Source: an uncultured Desulfovibrionaceae bacterium (GTDB lineage: Bacteria; Desulfobacterota; Desulfovibrionia; Desulfovibrionales; Desulfovibrionaceae). Taken from it: a DNA stretch of 64,000 bases. Below, one piece after another: positions 10,900 through 18,778 of the stretch (position 1 is the stretch's first letter; the number at the start of each line of letters is the position of its first letter). The notes beneath the pieces are model-generated. The model saw only the letters and a program-made list of their open reading frames with translations. It was not told where the DNA came from and ran no database searches. The stretch covers positions 186,001-250,000 of the forward strand of contig CASGAP010000001.1 of assembly GCA_949299515.1 (NCBI GenBank). Direction: 5' to 3'. The translations under genes and the position numbers were made by a program.

Positions 10900-11712
10900 A
10901 TGAATACAATGAGTTTAGCTATTATGAGCGGCAAAGGGGGTGTGGGCAAAAGCAATATCTCCCTCAATCTCGGCTACAGCCTGGCGCAGAAAGGCCATGC
11001 GCTTCTGCTTATGGACTGTGACCTTGGGCTTGCCAATCTGGACGTTTTGCTCGGCATTACGCCTGAGCAGAATTTGCAGGATGTGCTTCTGAGCGGGGCA
11101 GATGTGAAAAATGCCATTGTTTCCCTGGAAAAAAAGACGACGGAAGCCTTTGACATTCTGCCTGCCGCTTCCGGCGTGCCCGAACTGACGGATATGAACA
11201 GCGATATGCGCGACCTGCTGATAAAACGCATCAATCCCGCGCTGCGCGATTACCGGATTATTCTTATGGACCTTGGCGCGGGCATTCACGGTACGGTGCA
11301 GTCCTTTGCCGCCATGGCGGCCATACGCGTCATTGTGCTGACTCCGGAGCCTACCGCGCTTACGGACGCCTATGCGCTTATCAAGGTATTGAGTCAGGAT
11401 CTCGGCGTAAAAGATTTTCTTGTGGTTGTTAACGATGTGGCAAGCAAAAAAGAGGAAGAAATAACGTTTAAGCGTTTGGAAATGGCCTGTCAGAAATTTT
11501 TGAACGTCAATCCCGTACTGCTTGGCAGCGTGCGCCATGATCTTAAGCTGCAGGAATCCGTACTGCGTCAAAAGCCGCTTATGGAACTTTTTCCCGAAGC
11601 CAATGCTGCGCAGGATATAAATACCTTGGCGGACAGGATTTTAAAAATATACGCAAGAATGGAACCGCATCTGGAAGGACAGGAGCCTTTGCGCGTTTTG
11701 AACAAAAAATAG
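10900..11712 (+). CDS. MinD/ParA-family ATPase, FlhG/FleN-like
   Basis: 270 residues. Deviant Walker A K-G-G-V-G-K-S at about 11-17, followed by the D-C-D-L-G-L-A-N-L-D segment typical of MinD/FlhG and an I-L-M-D-L-G Walker B region. FlhG-type proteins set flagellar number and position by acting with FlhF and the basal body. Septum-site MinD is the alternative, but no minC/minE is nearby and the organism carries flagellar genes in this window. Its neighbour upstream is a degenerate GGDEF-like protein 15 bases away, likely co-transcribed. The family is certain; the FlhG role is inferred. Confidence 0.8.
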   Translation: MNTMSLAIMSGKGGVGKSNISLNLGYSLAQKGHALLLMDCDLGLANLDVLLGITPEQNLQDVLLSGADVKNAIVSLEKKTTEAFDILPAASGVPELTDMNSDMRDLLIKRINPALRDYRIILMDLGAGIHGTVQSFAAMAAIRVIVLTPEPTALTDAYALIKVLSQDLGVKDFLVVVNDVASKKEEEITFKRLEMACQKFLNVNPVLLGSVRHDLKLQESVLRQKPLMELFPEANAAQDINTLADRILKIYARMEPHLEGQEPLRVLNKK

Positions 11713-11731
11713 GATTTTGCGTTTTAAATTG

Positions 11732-11760
11732 TTGACTTATTGTTTTTTATATGGAATTAT
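11732..11760 (+). promoter_or_regulatory. Putative promoter for the HU gene
   Basis: TTGACT (11732-11737), 17-base spacer, AATTAT (11755-11760). It lies about 58 bases before the HU ATG. Confidence 0.5.
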
Positions 11761-11817
11761 TTCCAAATCTTGTGTGATTAATTGGTCAGCCCGCACGGCT
11801 GGTGTAAGGAGAAATAC

Positions 11818-12093
11818 ATGAATAAAAGCGAACTTATTAAAAGTTTGTCTGAACAAACCAATATTTCCATTGATGAAGCGACATTGGTTGTAAATACGTT
11901 TGTAGACAGCATGAAAAACGCTCTTTTGGAGGGTGATCATGTTGAAATCCGCGGTTTCGGCAGTTTTAAAGTGAAAGAGTACGGCGCCTACGCAGGTCGC
12001 AATCCCCGCACCGGTCAGAAAGTGGAAGTGGAATCCAAAAGACTGCCTTTCTTCCGTGCAGGCAAAGAGCTGAAAGAATTTTTAAACGACTAA
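11818..12093 (+). CDS. hup: HU-family DNA-binding protein
   Basis: 91 residues, the standard HU length. It begins MNKSELI and contains the E-I-R-G-F-G-S-F turn and the G-R-N-P-R-T-G DNA-gripping arm with its intercalating proline. HU bends and compacts DNA as a dimer. The ATG at 11818 is chosen because AAGGAG lies 7 bases upstream. An in-frame GTG at 11782 would add 12 residues unlike any HU N-terminus. It has its own promoter and a terminator directly after it, so it is monocistronic. IHF subunits are related, but the sequence reads as HU. Confidence 0.95.
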   Translation: MNKSELIKSLSEQTNISIDEATLVVNTFVDSMKNALLEGDHVEIRGFGSFKVKEYGAYAGRNPRTGQKVEVESKRLPFFRAGKELKEFLND

Positions 12094-12116
12094 GCTGTCT
12101 TTTTGAAGATTTTGTT

Positions 12117-12154
12117 GGCCCATACTTGTTTTGCGCAAGCTGTGGGCTTTTTTT
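12117..12154 (+). terminator. Terminator after HU
   Basis: Interrupted stem GCCCA..CTTG / CAAG..TGGGC followed by seven T residues. Confidence 0.8.
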
Positions 12155-12198
12155 GTATAAAACGTGTTTTGTAACACTGTGTTTTATGAGGAGTGTTT

Positions 12199-13239
12199 AT
12201 GCTGGAACTGATAATTGCCGTTGCTTTGGCAACCGGTATTTCTTCGCTTTGTTCCACTGCCGAGGCCATGCTGTATTCGCTTTCCTGGACGCATATCGAA
12301 CGGCTGAAATCCAAGGGAAGCAGGGCAGGCGAGCTTTTGTATGCCATGCGTACCAATGTGGATAAACCTATTTCCGCGGTGCTTACTCTGAATACCGTTG
12401 CGAATACCGCGGGCGCCACTGTGGCAGGGGCATTGGCAGCAAGCGCTTTAGGGGAAGAAAATCTTATTTATTTCAGTATATTTTTTACGGTTTTGATTTT
12501 GATATTCGGTGAAATTCTGCCGAAAACCATTGGGGTTGTGTATTCCGCGCCGCTTTCTTCCGTGCTGGCATATTTTCTGCAGTTTATTATTGTCGTGCTT
12601 ACGCCCATTACGTTCTGCACAAGTCTGATTACCCGTTTGATTACCCCGAAAGATACGGCTCCGACGGCCACGGAAGACGATATTAAAATTTTGGCAAGCA
12701 TTTCCCGTCAGTCCGGTACCATTAATGATTATGAAGAAACGGCCATCGAAAACGTGCTGACTTTGGATAAGAAAAAAGTCAGCGATGTCATGACCCCGCG
12801 TACAGTTGTGTTTTCTCTGCCCATGACTACAAAAATCGAAGACGTTTACAGCCATGACAAGTTTTGGGCGTTCAGCCGTATTCCCGTATATGCCAGCGAC
12901 AACGAGGATATTGTGGGGCTTGTGCAGCGCAGGGAAATCGCTCTTGCCGTGCGTGACGGCAAAGGGGCGCAGAGCCTGGAAAGTATTATGCAGCCTATTC
13001 ATTACGTTTTGGAAAGTCAGGCGCTTGACCAGGTTCTGCACAGATTTTTGGATTTGCGCCAGCATCTTTTTGCGGTGCTGGACGAATACGGCGGGCTTGC
13101 CGGCGTTATCAGCCTTGAGGATATTTTGGAAGAGCTTATCGGCCGCGAAATTGTGGACGAATCCGACATAGCCGCGGATATGCGCGAGGTTGCCCATAAA
13201 CGCAGGGAAGCCGCAATGAACAGAATGAAAAAGGGATAA
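12199..13239 (+). CDS. CNNM/CorC-type membrane protein with CBS domains (hemolysin-like)
   Basis: 346 residues. The N-terminal DUF21/CNNM part has hydrophobic segments (about 1-22, 60-85, 90-115, 120-140). It is followed by a CBS pair containing V-M-T-P-R-T-V, F-S-R-I-P-V-Y and L-D-E-Y-G-G-L-A-G-V-I-S-L-E-D-I-L-E-E-L-I-G. Proteins of this family are linked to Mg2+/Co2+ export or homeostasis; the old hemolysin name is not evidence of toxicity. There is no C-terminal CorC_HlyC domain, the protein ending shortly after the CBS pair. The ATG at 12199 is preferred over GTG 12193 because GAGGAG lies 5 bases before it. It is followed one base later by kdsD, so the two are coupled. Confidence 0.85.
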   Translation: MLELIIAVALATGISSLCSTAEAMLYSLSWTHIERLKSKGSRAGELLYAMRTNVDKPISAVLTLNTVANTAGATVAGALAASALGEENLIYFSIFFTVLILIFGEILPKTIGVVYSAPLSSVLAYFLQFIIVVLTPITFCTSLITRLITPKDTAPTATEDDIKILASISRQSGTINDYEETAIENVLTLDKKKVSDVMTPRTVVFSLPMTTKIEDVYSHDKFWAFSRIPVYASDNEDIVGLVQRREIALAVRDGKGAQSLESIMQPIHYVLESQALDQVLHRFLDLRQHLFAVLDEYGGLAGVISLEDILEELIGREIVDESDIAADMREVAHKRREAAMNRMKKG

Positions 13240-13240
13240 T

Positions 13241-14227
13241 ATGCTGACAGCTGAACAGAAAGAACAGGCTTTGCGTTTGGGAAAACTGGTGGTGGAGCAG
13301 GAAGAGCGCGCTCTGCATACACTGTGCGAAAGTTTGGGAAAGGATTTTTGTGACGCGCTTGAAATGATTTTTCACTGCAGGGGCCGCCTTGTGATAACCG
13401 GCATGGGTAAAAGCGGGCATATCGGGAAAAAAATTTCCGCCAGCATGAGCTCGACCGGCACGCCGTCCTTTTTTCTGCACCCGGCAGAAGCAAGTCACGG
13501 GGATTTGGGAGCGCTTACCAAACAAGACGTTTTATTGGCGATTTCCAATTCCGGCGAATCGCAGGAGCTTGTGGACGTGCTGGAATATGCGGGCCGCCAC
13601 GCCATAAAAATTATTGCCGTCACCAAGAACAGAAACAGCTTTTTGGGGCAGCAGGCCGATATCTGTCTGCAGCTTCCCAATGAACAGGAGGCCTGTCCCA
13701 TCGGCTGTGCGCCCACGTCTTCGACAACCATGACTTTGGCTTTGGGTGATGCCCTTGCCATGGCGCTCTTGGATCTGCGCGGGTTCAGTGCGGAAGATTT
13801 TCATGATTTCCACCCGGGCGGCAAGCTCGGCAGCAAGCTGAAACGCGTGCGGGATTTGATGCATACGGGCGATGAACTGCCTCTTATCGGCGAAAATGCC
13901 AAAATGCATGAAGCCATTGTGGAAATGACCCGCAAAGGTCTTGGCTGCATTGCCGTTGCGGAAAACGCCCCGGACGGCAGGCATATTCTGCGCGGCATTA
14001 TTTCCGACGGGGATTTGCGGCGGCACATGAGTCCGGATTTGCTGGAAAAAAGCGTGCGGGACGTGATGACGCGAAATCCTGCCACCATTGACGAACTGTC
14101 CCTTGCTTCCAAAGCCGTGGGCCTTATGAACGCCAAGTCCATAACCGGGCTTGTGGTGCTGGACGGGCAGGGCTTTGTGGCAGGTTTTATTCATATGCAC
14201 GATTGTCTGCGCGCAGGGATTGAGTAG
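13241..14227 (+). CDS. kdsD: D-arabinose-5-phosphate isomerase (KpsF/GutQ/KdsD)
   Basis: 328 residues. SIS domain at about 30-190 with G-M-G-K-S-G-H-I-G and S-N-S-G-E-S-Q-E, followed by two CBS domains (about 205-328). It converts ribulose-5-phosphate to arabinose-5-phosphate, the first step towards Kdo for LPS inner core. The histidines of H-P-A-E-A-S-H-G-D-L-G fit the known active-site region. The start lies one base after the preceding stop. Kdo synthesis fits the nearby lpxA/lpxD genes and the KpsC-like Kdo transferase at 20.9 kb. Confidence 0.93.
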   Translation: MLTAEQKEQALRLGKLVVEQEERALHTLCESLGKDFCDALEMIFHCRGRLVITGMGKSGHIGKKISASMSSTGTPSFFLHPAEASHGDLGALTKQDVLLAISNSGESQELVDVLEYAGRHAIKIIAVTKNRNSFLGQQADICLQLPNEQEACPIGCAPTSSTTMTLALGDALAMALLDLRGFSAEDFHDFHPGGKLGSKLKRVRDLMHTGDELPLIGENAKMHEAIVEMTRKGLGCIAVAENAPDGRHILRGIISDGDLRRHMSPDLLEKSVRDVMTRNPATIDELSLASKAVGLMNAKSITGLVVLDGQGFVAGFIHMHDCLRAGIE

Positions 14228-14257
14228 ATTTTGCACGTTTTTTTGGGGTTTTGATTT

Positions 14258-14348
14258 TTTCGGGGGAAATGATTTCCCCCGATCCCCCTCATTGCGCGTC
14301 ATTTGCGGAACCTTGCCGATTTCTCGGCTTCGGCTCCGCAACTGCCGT
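14258..14348 (+). repeat. Dispersed hairpin-forming repeat, copy 1 (short form)
   Basis: It shares most of its sequence with the reverse complement of 25561-25718. It contains a perfect hairpin GGGGGAAA-TGA-TTTCCCCC (14262-14280), the shared word GATCCCCCTCA, and an imperfect stem TTGCGGA...TCCGCAA. It lies between the convergent kdsD and lpxA genes. No coding potential is visible. Resembles REP/MITE-like non-autonomous repeats; the family is not known to me. Confidence 0.75.
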
Positions 14349-14373
14349 GAAAAATAGGTGAAATGTTTTTTGG

Positions 14374-14416
14374 CAAACAAAAAGCCCCAGCAAAAAAACA
14401 GGGGCTTTTTGTTTGG
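14374..14416. terminator. Bidirectional terminator between kdsD and lpxA
   Basis: Long stem AAACAAAAAGCCCC / GGGGCTTTTTGTTT around a 12-base loop. It serves both convergent transcripts. Confidence 0.88.
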
Positions 14417-14426
14417 AACTTTGATT

Positions 14427-15221
14427 TTACTCTTTGGTATCCCCGGCTATTATGCCGCGTTTGGACTGGCGGATAAATTCAATATACTGTTTGATTTCCG
14501 GAAGGTGGCCGTATTCGGCCTCCAGCTGGTCCATGGCGTCTGGCCGCGGTATGTCGGACTGCCAGGTCAGTTTGAAAGCCTGTTTTATGGCGGAAAACAG
14601 TTCTTGGCTTGCTTTCATGCGGCGCAGTCCCACAATGTTGGGGGAGTGAACCGTGGCCCTGTTGCCTACGGCAAGCATATAGGGCGGCAGGTCTTGGGTA
14701 ATGCCGGAAGCGCCGCCCACAAAAGCATGGGTGCCTACGCGCGTAAATTGGTGTACGGCGGAAAGGCCGCCCAAAATTGCATAATCGTCCACAATGCAGT
14801 GTCCGGCTAGGGTTGCGTTGTTGCTCATGACGATATTGTTGCCGAGCTGGCAGTCGTGGGCAACATGGCAGTAGGCCATAATCAGGTTGTTGTCGCCGAT
14901 TTTTGTCACGGAACCGCCTGTTTCCGTGCCGCGGTGCAGGGTTGCGAACTCGCGGATATTGTTGTTGCTGCCGATAATGAGTTCGCTTTTTTCGCCGTGG
15001 AATTTCAGATCCTGCGGTTCGCCGCCGACCATGGCATAGGAATGGATATGGTTGTTTTCTCCCATGGTCGTATATTGTTTTACGGAGGCAAAGGCGTCTA
15101 TTCTGCAGTTGTTGCCGATGACGACATCGTCTTCGATATACGCGCAGGGGCCTATGCTTACGTTTTCGCCGATTTTTGCGCCGGGGGCGACAAATGCTGA
15201 GGGGTGAACGGTTGCAGCCAT
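14427..15221 (-). CDS. lpxA: UDP-N-acetylglucosamine acyltransferase
   Basis: 264 residues, the usual length. It is a left-handed beta-helix protein with many hexapeptide repeats (I-G-E-N-V-S, V-I-G-N-N-C). The catalytic histidine lies in M-A-Y-C-H-V-A-H-D-C and the A-G-H segment follows. It adds a 3-hydroxyacyl chain to UDP-GlcNAc, the first lipid A step, in the cytoplasm. The order lpxD-fabZ-lpxA is the classic lipid A cluster, with fabZ 10 bases upstream. The ribosome site is AAAGGAC. lpxB is not in the window. Confidence 0.96.
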   Translation of the reverse strand: MAATVHPSAFVAPGAKIGENVSIGPCAYIEDDVVIGNNCRIDAFASVKQYTTMGENNHIHSYAMVGGEPQDLKFHGEKSELIIGSNNNIREFATLHRGTETGGSVTKIGDNNLIMAYCHVAHDCQLGNNIVMSNNATLAGHCIVDDYAILGGLSAVHQFTRVGTHAFVGGASGITQDLPPYMLAVGNRATVHSPNIVGLRRMKASQELFSAIKQAFKLTWQSDIPRPDAMDQLEAEYGHLPEIKQYIEFIRQSKRGIIAGDTKE

Positions 15222-15231
15222 AATAAGTCCT

Positions 15232-15705
15232 TTAATTAACGCTGTCTGCTTTGGCGGCAGCGGCGGTAAGGGTTGCCTGGGCTACAAGCTGTCCGTCAAC
15301 ATAGGCTTTGGCGTCCATTTTCCACAGCTGCATTTTGCGCTGCAGGTTTGTGCATTCGATGACCAGTTTGTCGCCGGGTACGACGGGGCGGCGGAATTTC
15401 GCTTTTTCAATGCCGGTGAACAGGTAAACCATGTTTTCTTTTTCCGTGTCAATGCCCAAAGTGTTGACCACAAGAACTACGCCTGTCTGCGCCATGGCTT
15501 CGATAATCAGTACGCCGGGCATGACAGGGGCGGCAGGGAAATGGCCTTGAAAGAAGTTTTCGTTGAAAGTAACATTTTTATAGGCAACAACTTTTTCGTT
15601 GGGTACAAGCTCCGTTACTCTGTCGATAAGCAGAAAAGGATAGCGGTGCGGCAGAAGTTTCATGATATCGTTTATTTTTAATTCGGTAAGTGCTTTTTCT
15701 TCCAT
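15232..15705 (-). CDS. fabZ: 3-hydroxyacyl-[acyl-carrier-protein] dehydratase FabZ
   Basis: 157 residues, hot-dog fold. L-P-H-R-Y-P-F-L-L-I-D carries the catalytic histidine, and P-G-V-L-I-I-E-A-M-A-Q carries the catalytic glutamate. It dehydrates 3-hydroxyacyl-ACP in fatty acid elongation, competing with LpxA for substrate, which explains their joint operon. AGGAAA precedes the ATG; lpxD ends 9 bases upstream. Confidence 0.96.
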   Translation of the reverse strand: MEEKALTELKINDIMKLLPHRYPFLLIDRVTELVPNEKVVAYKNVTFNENFFQGHFPAAPVMPGVLIIEAMAQTGVVLVVNTLGIDTEKENMVYLFTGIEKAKFRRPVVPGDKLVIECTNLQRKMQLWKMDAKAYVDGQLVAQATLTAAAAKADSVN

Positions 15706-15714
15706 GGTATTTTC

Positions 15715-16755
15715 CTATTTATTATTTTCAAGCCGTTCTTCGAGTTTGGCTATTTGTTTTTCCAGCGCGGAAACCCGTTTAAAAAGTTCCGGTGTTTTGG
15801 GCAGCAGAATGCAGTAGCGCATATAGGTATTGTAGTCCATGGTCGGCGAACCGCTGACTACGCTGTTTTCCGCTATGTCTTTGGTAACGCCGGCCTGCGG
15901 GCCTATGGTTACGTTGTCGCCGATATTCAGATGGCCGGAAAGCCCCACCTGTCCGGCAAGGGTGCATTTGTTGCCGACTTTGGTGGAACCGGCAATGCCC
16001 ACTTGGGAAATAATGAAGCATTCTTCGCCAATTTGCACATTGTGGCCGATCTGCACAAGGTTGTCTATGCAGGTGCCGTTGCCTACGGCTGTTTTTGCGA
16101 GGGCTGCCCTGTCAATGGTCGTGTTTGCGCCGATTTCCACATTGTCGCCGATGTGGACATGGCCTATCTGGGGAATTTTTTGCACGCCGAAATCCGTGCG
16201 CACAAAACCGTAGCCTTCGCCGCCGAGCACTGCTCCTGGCTGAAGGTAACAGTTTTCGCCGAGGCGGGTGCGGGACATGAGCACGCAGTTGGGGGTAAGC
16301 GTGCAGCCGTTTCCTATTTCGCAGTGTTCGCCTATGTATACCCCGGAAAAAATGGTGCATCCGTCGCCGATTTTTGCATGGGCGCCGATGACGGTAAAGG
16401 GATATACGGTGCAGTTTTCGCCGATAACGGCACTGGGATGTATGGAGGCAAACTCGCTTATGCCTTCAAAACAGCCTTCTTTTTCCGCAAAAAGTCCCAT
16501 GCAGCGGGCAAAGGCAAAATAGGGGTTGTCGCATAAAATGGCATTCTGCACATTATGGGCTTGGTCTTCGCGGATAATGAGCGCACCGGCCTTGGTGGTT
16601 TCGGCCTGTTTGATATATTTTGGATTGGCTAAAAAGCTCAGTTCCGTGCTTTGGGCTTCTTCGAGGGTGTTAAGTCCCGTTATGGTGATGTTTTCGCCTT
16701 TATAGGCTGCCCCTAAAAAATTTGCTATTTCAGCTACGGTAAATTGTTTTGCCAT
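15715..16755 (-). CDS. lpxD: UDP-3-O-(3-hydroxyacyl)glucosamine N-acyltransferase
   Basis: 346 residues. N-terminal LpxD substrate-binding domain (about 1-95), then hexapeptide repeats forming a beta-helix, with N-T-T-I-D-R-A-A-L and the catalytic-type histidine in L-V-Q-I-G-H-N-V, then a C-terminal helix (A-L-E-K-Q-I-A-K-L-E-E-R-L). It adds the second acyl chain in lipid A synthesis. The ribosome site is poor, and a terminator hairpin lies just upstream between it and skp. Expression may therefore depend on read-through from skp. Confidence 0.95.
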   Translation of the reverse strand: MAKQFTVAEIANFLGAAYKGENITITGLNTLEEAQSTELSFLANPKYIKQAETTKAGALIIREDQAHNVQNAILCDNPYFAFARCMGLFAEKEGCFEGISEFASIHPSAVIGENCTVYPFTVIGAHAKIGDGCTIFSGVYIGEHCEIGNGCTLTPNCVLMSRTRLGENCYLQPGAVLGGEGYGFVRTDFGVQKIPQIGHVHIGDNVEIGANTTIDRAALAKTAVGNGTCIDNLVQIGHNVQIGEECFIISQVGIAGSTKVGNKCTLAGQVGLSGHLNIGDNVTIGPQAGVTKDIAENSVVSGSPTMDYNTYMRYCILLPKTPELFKRVSALEKQIAKLEERLENNK

Positions 16756-16769
16756 AATTTTCGGATAGC

Positions 16770-16805
16770 AAAAAGCCTGCGTGTTCGAAGACAGGCAGGC
16801 TTTTG
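16770..16805 (-). terminator. Hairpin between skp and lpxD
   Basis: Stem AAAAGCCTGC / GCAGGCTTTT with a 14-base loop. On the minus strand it is followed by TTTTTGC. It lies about 15-50 bases upstream of the lpxD ATG, so it may be a partial terminator lowering lpx gene expression relative to skp. Confidence 0.7.
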
Positions 16806-16811
16806 TGCGGA

Positions 16812-17342
16812 TTAAAGTTTGAATTTGGAACCTTTTTCTTTCCAGATTTTGTTGACTTCGTCGACAAGGCCTTCTTCCACGTTGGCTGCGGAATTTGCGT
16901 ACAGCACGGCGGCGGAATCAAGAATGATGTCGTAACCGTTGGCTTTGGCGTAATTTGCGCAGGCATCGCCGAGAATTTCAAGAATTTGCTGGTTGATTTT
17001 CTGTTCGATGGGGCCGGCTTTTTTTGCGAATTCCTGACGGCGGGTTTCAATGGCGCGGGCTTCTTTTTCCAGTTCCTGAGCTTTTTGCTGACGGGCGGAA
17101 TCAGAAAGGGCTGCGGCCTGTTTTTGGAATTCGCCGGCTTTTTTCTGGAACGCTTTTACGTCTTTTTCCAGTTTTTCTTTGTCTTTTCCGAATTTAGAAT
17201 CAAGATATTTTTGTTTGGCGTCGTTGAGTTTGCTTTTTGCGGCAACTTGCATGAGAGGCGCAATTGCAACATTGGACGCGGCTTGGGCAACGGTCGTGGT
17301 TGCAAATACAAGAGCCAATGCAAGAACAAGTGAACGAAACAT
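16812..17342 (-). CDS. skp: OmpH/Skp-family periplasmic chaperone
   Basis: 176 residues. Signal peptide (positions 1-21, cleavage after A-Q-A) then a long lysine- and glutamate-rich coiled coil (about 45-120) forming the Skp tentacles. It holds unfolded outer-membrane proteins in the periplasm on their way to BAM. It sits in its usual place before lpxD, but bamA is not upstream; nspC is. Good AAGGAG ribosome site. A terminator follows. Confidence 0.92.
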   Translation of the reverse strand: MFRSLVLALALVFATTTVAQAASNVAIAPLMQVAAKSKLNDAKQKYLDSKFGKDKEKLEKDVKAFQKKAGEFQKQAAALSDSARQQKAQELEKEARAIETRRQEFAKKAGPIEQKINQQILEILGDACANYAKANGYDIILDSAAVLYANSAANVEEGLVDEVNKIWKEKGSKFKL

Positions 17343-17405
17343 AGGTTTCTCCTTATTAGAATTTTAGAGTAGTGTACTCTTTATTTAAATAATTGCAAGC
17401 AAGGG

Positions 17406-17442
17406 AAAATGCCGCCCGCCCGGTTAGGAAAGACGGCATTTA
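17406..17442 (-). terminator. Possible terminator overlapping the nspC 3' end
   Basis: Stem AAATGCCG / CGGCATTT with a 19-base loop. The 5' arm on the minus strand overlaps the last codons of nspC. The T-run is short, so confidence is modest. Confidence 0.4.
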
Positions 17443-18611
17443 AAGTCTTCGTAGCCAAAATGTTTCATGGCAAGGGTTTTGCCGCTGCGCGAATCCCAAA
17501 GGGCAACGGAAGGCAGGCGCAGGCCGTTGAAAGTCGTGGTTTTAACCATGCTGTATATTGCCATGTCTTCAAAAACAAGCCTGTCGCCTTCTTTGAGTTC
17601 TTCGTCAAAAGAATAAATGCCCACCGTGTCGCCCGCAAGGCAGGATTTTCCGCCGAGACGATAACTGTAAGGCTTTTCGTCCTGTTCGCCCGAACCGGTG
17701 ATCATGGGGCGGTAGGGCATTTCCAAAACATCGGGCATATGGCAGGCGGCGGAACTGTCGATAATGGCCGTGGGCATATCCGCTTCTGTGATATCCAGTA
17801 CGGAAACAATGAGATAGCCTGCTTTAAGCGCTACGGCTTCGCCCGGTTCGAGATATATCTGTACGGGATATTTGGCTTTTACCCGTTCGATACAGGCGCA
17901 CAGCAGGTCAATGTCGTAATCGTCGCGGGTAATGTGGTGGCCGCCGCCGAAATTGACCCAGGACACGTGTTCCAGCATGAACGCGAAATTTTTTTCCACC
18001 ACCTGCAGCGTTCTGTCGAGGGCGTCGGCGTTTTGTTCGCACAGGGTATGGAAATGCAGGCCGGTAATGCCGTCAAAAAGTTCGTCAAGGTTTTCGTTTT
18101 TAAAATCTTTGAGCCTGATGCCCAGCCTGGAAGCGGGGGAACAGGGGTCGTAGATTTCCACGGCGCCTTCCGAATGTTCGGGATTTATACGCAGCCCGCA
18201 CAGGACGGGCTTTTCGCTGTTTTGGTTGTACTGCGCGATCATGGGCCGGAATTTTTTCCACTGCGTCAGGGAATTGAACGTTATATGGTCGCACAGGGGC
18301 AGCAGTTCCTGCATATCCTGCAGGCTGAATCCCGCGGCAAAGGCGTGCACTTCTCCTTTGAATTCTTCTTTGGAAAGCCGTGCTTCGTCCACGGAACTGG
18401 CGCAGGCTCCGTACAGTTTGCCCTGCATGGCGCGGGAAAGATAGGGAAAGCTTTTCCACTGGGCAAAACCTTTGAGCGCAAGCAGAATTTTTGCGCCGGT
18501 TTTTTCCTGAACGGAATTTAATATCTGCATATTTTTTTCCAGCTTTGCCAAATCCGTAACAAAGCAGGGGGACGGAAAATCGAAGGGATTTAATTTTTCT
18601 GGGCTGTGCAT
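17424..18611 (-). CDS. nspC: Carboxynorspermidine/carboxyspermidine decarboxylase
   Basis: 395 residues from ATG 18611, chosen because AAGGAT lies 8 bases upstream; a TTG six bases earlier sits too close to it. A PLP-dependent fold III decarboxylase: PLP lysine in L-L-A-L-K-G-F-A, G-G-G-H-H phosphate-binding loop, and D-S-S-A-A-C-H-M-P-D near the C-terminus. It forms norspermidine or spermidine from the carboxylated precursor, the alternative polyamine route of many gut and marine bacteria. The partner dehydrogenase (CASDH) is not in the window. It is divergent from azlC. Confidence 0.93.
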   Translation of the reverse strand: MHSPEKLNPFDFPSPCFVTDLAKLEKNMQILNSVQEKTGAKILLALKGFAQWKSFPYLSRAMQGKLYGACASSVDEARLSKEEFKGEVHAFAAGFSLQDMQELLPLCDHITFNSLTQWKKFRPMIAQYNQNSEKPVLCGLRINPEHSEGAVEIYDPCSPASRLGIRLKDFKNENLDELFDGITGLHFHTLCEQNADALDRTLQVVEKNFAFMLEHVSWVNFGGGHHITRDDYDIDLLCACIERVKAKYPVQIYLEPGEAVALKAGYLIVSVLDITEADMPTAIIDSSAACHMPDVLEMPYRPMITGSGEQDEKPYSYRLGGKSCLAGDTVGIYSFDEELKEGDRLVFEDMAIYSMVKTTTFNGLRLPSVALWDSRSGKTLAMKHFGYEDFKCRLS

Positions 18612-18721
18612 GGGCAATCCTTATTGTTTTGTCGTTTTTTTATAGCAAGAGCGGGGGCTTCTTTCAAGCGAAAACTTTCTGTGCCGCGGCAGACAAGAAG
18701 TGTCCGATGTTTCGGCACGAT

Positions 18722-18750
18722 TTGACTTTGGCGCCGCTCTCCAGTATAGA
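18722..18750 (+). promoter_or_regulatory. Sigma70-type promoter for azlCD
   Basis: TTGACT (18722-18727), 17-base spacer, TATAGA (18745-18750). Predicted start near 18757, about 22 bases before the azlC ATG, so a very short leader. Confidence 0.7.
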
Positions 18751-18778
18751 CAATATACTTTTATGATTGGATTTGCCC

